64,000 nt of DNA from Nannochloropsis salina CCMP1776 (lineage: Eukaryota > Sar > Eustigmatophyceae > Eustigmatales > Monodopsidaceae), in NCBI GenBank assembly GCA_004565275.1, contig SDOX01000009.1, forward strand, positions 763,175 through 827,174, read 5' to 3'. The position numbers and the translations under genes are program-made. This document shows positions 55,577 through 64,000 of this stretch, one piece after another (position 1 is the first letter of the stretch; every line of letters starts with the position of its first letter). The notes under the pieces were generated by a model. It did no database searches. It was not told the origin of the DNA and saw only the letters and a program-made list of their open reading frames with translations.

Positions 55577-58337
55577 GGTTGAAGAGGTTTTTTGAAAGGC
55601 TTGCTTTACGTGATTAGATGTGGTACAAACATGAATGAGTGTGTGATTGGGCTTTCAATTTAGGTAGTCATTTTTTGTACAACGGCGCACACATTTGTAA
55701 GGAATCTTGCGAATAATCCGATTATGAATCCCAAACATGAATTAAAACGGGGATCTGATGTGAGATCGGATACGGATACTACATAATAAAAAACTTGTAG
55801 CTTGTATGTTAGATCGATTTGTTCATCGTGACGAAGGATGCAAAGAGCTGAAGCTTATCCGAAACAAGAAATCATAAATAATGGGAAGCAAATGAAAATC
55901 CTACATGACGAACATGCACACAGCTCTGCAGCGTCCCTGACGAGATGTTGAACGTCCTTGTTCCGAGAGAATCCCCCTTGAATACCCGCCCAGATGTTGA
56001 ACATCTCTGTTCCTACTAAATTCCCCGCAAGTACCGGAGGAAGAGCTGTTCCGCTATATCACGCGGGACCAAAATATATTGTCAGAATCTTTGAAATCTT
56101 TTCGAGGAGTCATACAAACAATGAAAGGCTTTAAAAGTGTTGAACGTCTCACAAGGTTATGTAGTTATGGCTGGAAGTATCCAAACTTGACGACCTCCGC
56201 AGGGAAGCCCCCAATATTTTTGGGACTCGGTATAGCTCGTTAGAAAAACCTCAATCCGAAATCCCTATACGTAACTGGAGTATATCAGAAACAGCATTTG
56301 GTGACACATGAAAAAGGGTCCCGAAGGAGTTTCCAAGGAACGTTTCGCTCGTAATGCTCTGGTATTCGTGCTGTTTCATGTGCTCAGCGTTTGACGTCGG
56401 GGTAAACGTTCATTAAAGACAGCTTCCGTAAAGCACCGGCGGCGTGAGAAATCGATTTCTCCATGACTGTTTCTTCACTTTCACATGGCGGGGATAGCGT
56501 AGCTGGATCCTTTCGTGTGCTTCAATCGGGCGAGAAATATCATTTTTTGTAAAGGACAAGTGCCACCAGGGCCTACTCGTATACTCCACGCTCTATGAGA
56601 CCTTATCCTCACGCATGATACATGCACAATGACGACGTGTGAAGACAGCCTACCTTCAAAAACAGGTCCAAATCGATTAAATATGCTGAGCATCGCCCGC
56701 TTGCTGTTCTTTGTTGCCTGTGTCATGACATTATTTACGGTGAGTTTTAGAATGCTTGAAAAGGCATGCTGAGATCGATACCATGCGGGAGGAAGATTGA
56801 TGGCCTCAGCCATGTAAGATCAGCATGACCACTATTTCTGTCGCAATATCAACCCTCCTTACACCTGAGCACTCTGTCAAGAGTTATCATGCTATAAGCT
56901 TCCGAAAATTGAATAAATTCCACGCCGGCAGAAAAGGATATCTGACATACATTACTGTTGTGCCTATCTTCATAAATATAGACAAGCGCGGCCGGCTCCG
57001 CCCACGGACACCGCGAGCTGCGTGGTGGTTTTGCTGGGAATGTCCGTCGTAACAATCGCGCCGCCCGGGCGGAGATGCGGAGCGATGCCGGAGGGCGTCG
57101 CATGGAGACTGTGGAGGTCATGACAACAGGGGTCGTCCACCCCCATCGAGTCTTGCGTGGTGGATTTGCCGGAAACGTGCGTCGCAACAATCGCGCCGCC
57201 CGGGCTGAGATGCGGAGCGATGCCGGAGGGCGTCGTATCTGAGCGTCCTTATGAGTCGGTGAAGGGGAAAAAAAGACCGCGGCAATCCTTAGGTTCAAAC
57301 TTTTTTCACCTCAATGCCACTCAGAATGTGCTTAAGAAGATATATATGATGCATGGTTCTATACTATGGAAAAGTTTTTTTGACCGAGAGGTGTCGAAAT
57401 GACACGTATTGCCTTTACAAAAATTATGACGTGCACAAATTTGGACTCGAAACCTATGATTGGCTTTTCACTTGTGCAGAGAGGTGCTCTTGAAGAGTTG
57501 TGGAAGTTGTAGTTTGCGGCGTAGAGTTCCACGTGAATACTACTAAACATATGCACAGAAGAAGAAAATCTCGACGATGTGAACATCTTCAATCACCAGA
57601 CCGTATGTTGGAGACTGCCTTCCTATGTTCAATTCCTTCGGCACCCTTCACAACTCCTGGTACCCGACTGACATTGCTCTCGGCAAGGGGTGTGGAGAAA
57701 AAGTAGTAGGTAAAAACCATTTTCTGTGGATGAGAGTGATTGTCTGCATGCGCGGTGTGCTGCTTGCCTCATCTTTAACGACACGTCCAAATCTCAACCC
57801 AAAAAAAAGAGAAAAAACAAATAGACTAATCTTCCTCGCTCAAAGCTTCCGCACATTCTCCTTTTAAATTTTAAGAGCACCATTCTTCCCGTAAAGTCCT
57901 TCACTTCGCCTACTGTGGTTCTCTAAGCACACATAACCTGAACCTTCCTTATGCAGCCTTGCAGCCTGTCTTCCAGTTTCTCTGACATCTTACATTCTCT
58001 CATTAGTACGATATCCTCTTCTCCATTCCCTTTCTGTCACCTCGTGTATTGCCCTCGCGCTATATATGCATCACCTCTACCAACAACCTCGATGCCCTCC
58101 TTCGCTCCCTCCGCGTCCTCAACCGGACACCTTTCCGACACCTTCCAAGAAAATTCCAAGAACGTTCCAGCTTCACACCTCCATTTCATGCAATCCATCT
58201 TCCTCGCTATCCATCTTCCAAGCAAGCAAGAGAGGCCAAGAACACACCCATGCGTCCTCGTCTGCACCTCCTTGTCGTCGACCTCTGTACAGTATAGCCA
58301 GCCTCAGCGTGAGGCGCTACTCTTTGTCCCTTTCTTC
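55577..58337. other. Spacer between the tandem paralogues
   Basis: Apart from the coding-like repeat at 56982-57242, I see no gene in these 2.8 kb. An imperfect direct repeat starting AGATGTTGAACGTCC and AGATGTTGAACATCT lies near 55940 and 55992. The parts 55680-55910 and 57250-57420 are AT-rich. Confidence 0.5.
56982..57242 (+). other. Coding-like frame with a 27-codon repeat, gene unassigned
   Basis: After an ATATAG that could be an acceptor, the plus strand stays open for 86 codons to a TGA. It holds two copies of a 27-codon unit, RGGFAGNVRRNNRAARAE followed by MRSDAGGRR (57021-57101 and 57156-57236), separated by 18 codons. The copies differ at eight bases. In this frame every difference is a synonymous third-base change, the mark of selection on a protein. 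The reverse strand is also open but one of its changes is not silent (Lys/Asn). No ATG starts the frame, so it would be a terminal exon or a relic. The peptide is Arg-rich and not recognised. Confidence 0.45.
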
Positions 58338-59960
58338 TTAGGCACACTTTGTCGTTAAGGCCGCCGTCGTGCCCGGGCATTTTGCTTCCAGCATGGCTGC
58401 ATGCGCCTTTAGGTCTGTCAGGGTCACCAACCGATGCATTTCTCCAAAGCAGCAGCTTGTGTAGTAGGCGCAGCGCGTGGCCGTGTCTTCGGGTTTCGCC
58501 ATCAATTGGTCCATGACCAGTTTCGCGCAATATTCTCCGTTGGGACCCGCCGACTTGGTGCACCCGAAGTTGGAGACGAATCCGTCGAAAGAGTACATGC
58601 CTCCCATACCCCCGCTGAGCGGCACAAACGACGCTCGGTTCAGGTCGCACCAGGTGCGCCAGTCGGTGATGGCTTTGTTGAAAAGCGGACCGCAAGGGGT
58701 CTGGCAGAATGTATCAAGAGCCTAAGCGTAAGGAGAGAAGACAGGCGGGAAGGGGGGTCAGTACATGGAAGGCAGGAAAGGCTCTTAGTCTTTTCGACCG
58801 GTGGAGCGGAGGGAAGACAATCAAGGAAGGGGATGAGGTTCGGTGTCTTCCAAAGGCCGGCGATCCACCGTTATCAAGTCCATCCCGCGCATGCAGGTCG
58901 ATGGCCGCCTTTTTCCTCTCCCTCTTTTCCCTTACCACCCCTACTGTGCACACATCAAGGGCGGTGCCTCTTATGCCTTCTCTTGCCTCATTTTCATCCT
59001 TCTCTTTTGGCTAGACAACACCATGATGACCACATTCCCGATTTCCGTATCTCCTCGCAGTTAGCCTACCTTGACTTGATCCGGAAGCGGCAACCCACTG
59101 AAGTTCTCTCCCTCCAGCGTGGTGGAGAAGGTGGTCATGGGGGCTTGACATTGAGGTACCGTAGTCAAGGCGATCAGGCTTTGATCCAGCATGGTCTGTG
59201 GACGTGGAGGTGGTGATAAGTGTGATGAACCAAAAGACAAAGTAGTTTCCTCCGGACAAAAGGTGCCCTCCCTCCCCCCTGGGAAAAGCTACCAGGCATT
59301 AAATGCTTAAGACCCGTATCAACATTGACCATGCCCCGCATGTCTGTCTGCAGAGACTTCGGACAGACACACATCTATGCAACCCTTTGGCGGCGACGCA
59401 TCGGTCGTACAGGCACTTACCATGTTGCACAAGGCCGATACCAGAGGTACGGGACGCGTCGCCTGCCCCGCACCAGCTTGTGCTCCCGGTTGCTGCATGC
59501 CCGGTTGCTGCATGCCCGGTTGCTGCATGCCCGGTTGCTGCATGCCTGGTTGCTGCATGCCTGGTTGTTGCATGCCTGGTTGCTGCATGCCTGGTTGCTG
59601 CATGCCTGGTTGTTGCATGCCCGGTCTATTCATCCCATTTTGGCCCATCCCGCCCGCGCCTGCTCCCCCTGCGTTGGCCATGCCTCCGTTTGCTTGTTGG
59701 CCCCCGTTGTACTGTTGAGAAGCTCCAGATTGCTGTGCCTGGCCCATTCCACCGGGTGCATTACCAGGTGCCACACCTTGGACACCGGCAGCCTGCTGGG
59801 TTCCGCTCGCTTGTTGCAATGTGGCTTGCTGCGGTACTCCAGCCCCTTGGGTGACTCCAGGTGCTTGCAAGCCTCGCAGGATATTCTTCTCTATAGCAGT
59901 GCCACGTGCAGCAAACATCGCAAGGCTCAAAAGAGCCATGGCGCTTTTCCGGTACAGCAT
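58338..59960 (-). CDS. Secreted Cys-rich protein with PGMQQ repeats, tandem paralogue 2
   Basis: Exons 59960-59421, 59195-59070 and 58721-58338 join in phase 0 to 349 residues. The signal peptide is MLYRKSAMALLSLAMFAARG, followed by TAIEKNILRGLQ, close to the start of paralogue 1. Exon 1 is extended by a Gln/Gly/Ala-rich region and nine PGMQQ pentapeptides. Exons 2 and 3 match paralogue 1: exon 2 is again 126 bases and ends LPDQVK. Exon 3 has FCQTPCGPLFNKAITDW, WCDLNRASF, FDGFVSNFGCTKSAGP, CAYYTSCCFGEMHRLV and KCPGTTAALTTKC. Cys positions are shared throughout. The repeat region may be flexible or adhesive in the wall or mucilage; this is inference. The gene lies upstream of its paralogue on the same strand, so it arose by tandem duplication followed by repeat expansion (or loss in the other). 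Confidence 0.83.
59488..59625 (-). repeat. 15-bp tandem repeat coding PGMQQ
   Basis: About nine copies of a 15-bp unit (plus strand GGTTGCTGCATGCCC or GGTTGCTGCATGCCT, one or two with TTG) encode PGMQQ on the minus strand within exon 1 of the second Cys-rich gene. The unit keeps frame. Confidence 0.95.
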
Positions 59961-62533
59961 AGTTGAAGTCTGTGGGGTACTATGTATTTATGAGGATGGC
60001 AAAAAGTATGAGTTACCAAAGAAATAAATGAAAACATCGGTGCACAAAAATGCCACGTGGATACGTGACTCGTTGGATTAGCGCAAGGCTTAGTGAATGC
60101 TTCCAAGAAAGGGAATGAGTGCGAAGTATGATACGAAGATGAGAAGGCCTAGTATAGATACGAAGGGCAAAAATGGACAAGTCGCACACACAATCAAGAA
60201 TACAACCCGTAAATTTCCGCCCCTCTTTGAATCGTGCATCACCCAAAATAACAGCCAGTATGGTGCAGATACATGGGAATAGCTCGCATCGCAGTAATCG
60301 TGCCGCATTTGGAACAGTCGCTTACCCGTTCGTCACCCCGTCCTTTCACTTGAACACGTGCGTGTTCCAAATCAAATCTATCTTTGCGTTGCAAATATAT
60401 ATAGCACTATTCCAGGGACACAATGCACGGCAGCGTCAATATTTTGAGCAAGACAGCTCTAACAGCGTGGGCGTTCGTACCGAAGGGCTGTGGGAGTCTC
60501 CGAGGATAAGCATCCTCAATCATGGAGCCGTGCTACATTTTCCATTAAATGAGGGCAACGGCTTGAAATATTTCTACGTGAGCTTGGGTTTCCAGTCGCG
60601 TTGCCGTTCGCGTGAAATGTCCCACATTACTCCTTTCTTTTTTGCAATTTGATCACTTTGTCAAGATAGGAGACCTAGAATATCGTAATTTAGGATAGAA
60701 AAGTAACTTTTTTACGCTCTTCACATCAAGCACACGGCAGGAGCATGTTGAAATTATTGTTCCTTTGTTGAGCTCCATTGTCGGTCATTTACATTTATTG
60801 TCTGTGCATTGCAAATGATCAAACTATCTATGAAAACATATGAGCACTTAAATAGCTAATACGTGCTTCGTAGAAAATTTTAGTAGAAAAACTCAGAAAT
60901 TGAGGCCTTCCTTGACTCCTAAGTAGTGATCGATATAACAAATACTCAACCGTACATATGATCAGTCGTAAAATTTCCAATAATAATAACTTCTATGCGA
61001 TGTCTTTTAATCATTACTAAGGGAAAATCTAATTCGTGTGTGCTATTTGTCAACGAGCAAGCTGCTCAAGCAGCTCGTCTAAAAAAACAACACACTATAA
61101 TTGAAGAGAGGCATTCTATCAGAGTCTTTACGCAGTAAGAATGTTCATCCGAGTTTTGGGAAGCCGCGCACCTTGTAAAAGAGCTTTTCTTCGGACTCAT
61201 ATTCCGATTAATTTCATTTGAGGCAAGAGAAAATATGCACGCGGGTGATGTCAATCATATGTGTTCAGGTCGGCGTCTTGACAAATTTCTATAATTTGTT
61301 CGAAATCCCTGCTCACAAGATGCTTTCATATAATGGCATCAGAAAAATGTCCTTGAAAGAGGTCATAACGAGAAGCATGGCACAAATAACGTGTGAATGC
61401 CAGCTTGTCTTAGGCTCGATAGATGATCGGGAAGAGCTTAGCTCCGATCGACTCGACCCTGGTCAGTAAACGACCGAAATTGCGAAAATTAGGAATCTGA
61501 AATAGCTGCAATGCTTGCTCTGACTTTATTGCAAGATACCTTACAGTAGATTGTTGTTGCAAATTCAATCATTAAATGCAGGTTTTGATGCGACCAACGG
61601 AGCGCTGCGGGTAAAATGTTGCACCTTTACTTAAACGACAAGAGGCTTAACTTCCATACTTTTCCAGGAGACTTGAACAAAATATTTTGTATAAAAATTG
61701 TAATATTGTATCAAACCTGCAAAATAATCCTGCCACCACACAACCCTCTTTTTGTGATGGCGCGCCACATGTGCGCCTTTCAAATTTAGGACTTACCTTG
61801 ATTTTAATCCCATTACTGGGACCTTGAACGATTTTGCAAGACAACTACCGACAGGAAGGTGATTTACATGAGTTTAACTACTGACACAACGCCACAACGA
61901 CAGAAAATTCCAGCATCCGTCCCGGGCTCAACAAGGGGAGCAGGTGCCATATATGGGCCAAAGAACAACACGCGTACGTAATGCCTTCAAGCCATGTTAT
62001 CATTTCTTCTTTACTGTCGTGTGCAACGACGGAAACATAAGCATTTTAAAAAAGCCTAGCCATTCTATATTATGCTCATATCAACGAGCCATCTACTCTG
62101 TGTTTCGCGTTAAATTGTGCGTCCCATCTTCTCTTTCCAGACCTCAATTACCCTGCTTCAACGTTTGGAAAACTGCACGCGCCACATACCCTACGGTGAC
62201 TCCCGTTGGCTTCATTTTCCATCACTTTTTCATATTTCATTCCTTGAAGTTTATCAGAGCTATTTTCTGCTCGCAGCAGCGCTGTCGACCCTCGTGGTTC
62301 CATGCAGCCAGTAAATTACAGGAGCAGACGAGGAGGAGGTAAATAACAGATAGTCAACCGTCGTGATGCCATGTGGCGAATTTTCACGCTCCAATAGGAC
62401 ACACTCAGGCACATATTCTATCACTATTTGTATAGATCGACATTCCCATCGGATCCATTTATGTTCAACCTCCCCGCGATACCCACCCGCTCCTCCATGC
62501 TTCCCCTCGTCGGCCCGCCCTCAGTTTCCAAGC
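59961..62533. other. AT-rich divergent intergenic region
   Basis: These 2.6 kb separate the start of the second Cys-rich gene (minus) from the partial plus-strand gene. Base composition is clearly more AT-rich than the genic parts. A frame at 60173-60652 (plus, 159 codons) has no signal, domain or splice partner and is treated as chance. Nothing else stands out. Confidence 0.5.
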
Positions 62534-64000
62534 ATGCAAGCATCTGATCGCGAAACCAGCTGCAGTGCGCCTCCATCGCTATACTTTTCTCCTCAGGAGC
62601 TGGCTGTTGCAGCCTCCACTTCTTTTGAAGCTGTCGCTCGTTCCTCCTCAATGGAAACACGAGCTCGGCTAATGAACACTACGCCATGGTGGGGGAGTGG
62701 CAATATGGTCCATCAATCTGATTCAGACAGGAAAAGCATCGATGAGATTGAAGCGTTACGAAGAGAGCGGCAAGAAGAAGCCGACGCGACTGCCTGCATG
62801 CGCAAAGTGTGGGCGGTCCTAGACCGTCGGGCTGCTATCCATGCATTGGCAATTCACCTCTCGCATGATGGGGAGTTGGACGGGGGGGAGAAGGCGAGGG
62901 AATGCTCCACAATAAGGAAGATTCAGCCGTGTGCCTGTGGTCGACCTTACATCGGATTCGACGTGCTACCACAGGTAAAAGATGGGAAAGGAGGGGAAGG
63001 AAGTACCCGTGGGGTGGAAAAGATGGGCGATGGGAGAAGGCGCTCTTAGCAGTACGCTCTTCTAATATGTACCACCTGTCTATCCCTTCTCTTCGTCTTC
63101 ATTTTTCACCTCCGCCTCCTCGCCCTCGATACCAGTACCTCGTCGATGCCCTCGAGTTTTCGCGCCACAACTCTACACCCAGACATCTACTTCAGCACAC
63201 GAGGGGCACGCAAGGCTCAACAGCGCCTTTGGGTCCATCTCCCTCATCTTGGAATCCAGTCTCGTCTGGCTCGTCGAGGCGCACAAGGGAGAAAGGGTGG
63301 GAAACAGGGCGGGAGAGAGGAGGGGGCGGCGGGGAGGGATCGGACGTTGGGAAAGGAAGGGAGGAAAGTGGAAGAGAGCCCTCCTCTGCTCGGTTCATCA
63401 GTGGCACAAGGTTTGAAGGGAAATTTTGCGGCGCCGAAGAAATGGAAGGTCGAGGTAATACGACATCGGAGGAGGGAGAAAAGCTGGGAGGGCGGGTAGC
63501 AAGGGCTCCCGCCCTTCTCTTGGATAAGAGGAAGCCCGACGAGGGAGGCGTCGAGCGCGAGGAGAAGGAGGAGAGGAGTAAGGGGGGATTCAAGGGCGGC
63601 GAGCCAGCTGGCCCCAGGTCTCCGAAAGGGCCTTCCAGCTATTCTCTACCACTATTTGCCTCTCCTTCTCCCGTATCGGCCTCATCTTTCCGCTCCCGGT
63701 ATGAAAGAGGAGAGGCACGTGGGGGAAGGTGGGCGGGAGAATTGAGTGCAGGCGGTGGGAAGGAAGCGGGGGATGGTCCATGGGAAGGCAGGGGTGAAGA
63801 AAGGGGCAAAGGCGCAAGGAAGAGAAGTGGCGGACGGAGAGGAGGAGGAAGAGGACGAGGAGGAAGTCAGAGTGGAGGCGGGCCGGCGTCTTTCCCATTG
63901 GCTATCCCTGCTTCGATATATCGCCAGTCCCAGCTTCCTTTCATTCCACCCTCCTCTACGTCAAGCCAGAAATACCCTTCCACATCCTCCTGGCTGCCCA
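62534..64000 (+). CDS. Partial gene, unrecognised protein with RGG-rich region
   Basis: Exon 1 (62534-62974) and exon 2 (from 63136, open for 865 bases to the window edge) join in phase 0. Exon 1 encodes YFSPQELAVAASTSFEAVAR, SIDEIEALRRERQEE, VWAVLDRRAAIHALAIHLSH and CACGRPYIGFDVLPQ. Exon 2 continues YLVDALEFSRHNSTPRHLLQ. It then becomes Gly/Arg/Glu-rich, with an RGG-like tract (GGRRGGGRGRGG) near 63830-63870. RGG tracts often bind RNA, but no folded domain was recognised, so no function is given. The long stop-free frame against GC-rich but mixed sequence supports coding. The frame of exon 1 is open back to an ATG at 62363, so the start is uncertain, and the 3' end lies outside the window. 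Confidence 0.5.

Noticed and set aside
60173-60652. 159-codon plus-strand frame in AT-rich DNA
   Set aside because: Length alone is weak evidence, and the translated sequence shows no features of a folded protein.
1-64000. Search for transposons, virus-derived elements, CRISPR arrays and rRNA
   Set aside because: No transposase, reverse transcriptase, capsid or integrase motif, long terminal repeat, spaced palindromic array or rRNA-like sequence was seen by eye.

Overview
The window is nuclear DNA of a photosynthetic eukaryote. Most genes are rich in introns with GT-AG borders, intron phases match across dozens of junctions, and many introns carry long GGGA or CCCT tetranucleotide tracts. 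One protein starts with a signal peptide followed by a phenylalanine-containing plastid transit motif, the bipartite targeting used by algae with secondary red plastids. Together this suggests an ochrophyte (heterokont) alga, perhaps a eustigmatophyte of the Nannochloropsis kind. The species is an inference. I saw no rRNA, convincing tRNA, transposon, virus-like element or CRISPR array.

Layout. 1-5 kb: NDUFA9-like subunit of respiratory complex I (+). 5.7-8.1 kb: type II membrane sulfotransferase (-). 9.9-11.1 kb: small J-domain protein (-). 12.2-13.4 kb: securin-like protein with a DEN box and a cyclin-type D-box (+). 14.3-17.9 kb: PGAP1-type GPI inositol deacylase (-). 18.5-20.5 kb: acidic/lysine-rich protein of unknown function (+). 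20.9-23.4 kb: ALG12 mannosyltransferase (-). 24.5-30.6 kb: a predicted glycosyltransferase-sulfotransferase fusion (+). 31.2-33.2 kb: CAX-type calcium/proton antiporter whose 5' half does not read in one frame (-). 35.9-37.4 kb: small secreted protein (+). 38.6-45.5 kb: a 21-exon gene joining a SMYD-type SET methyltransferase to a 2-oxoglutarate/iron hydroxylase (+). 46.5-49.0 kb: basic protein of unknown function (-). 51.1-53.6 kb: plastid-targeted DUF3727-like protein (-). 54.6-60.0 kb: two tandem paralogues of a secreted cysteine-rich protein (-). 62.5 kb to the end: RGG-rich partial gene (+).

How the genes fit together. Five of the genes act, or probably act, in the secretory pathway on glycans, GPI anchors or sulfated polymers (two sulfotransferase genes, ALG12, PGAP1 and the glycosyltransferase half of the fusion). 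Nothing in the sequence shows that they are co-regulated. Most neighbours are divergent or convergent, with 0.4-2.7 kb between them.

The most unusual items are the two multidomain fusions, both supported by exon-by-exon phase agreement; the securin candidate; an intron built from 15 copies of a 23-bp unit that each carry a 5' splice-site-like sequence; and a 27-codon repeat pair whose eight differences are all synonymous. All exon models were read by eye; transcript data would settle the starts and the doubtful junctions named below.
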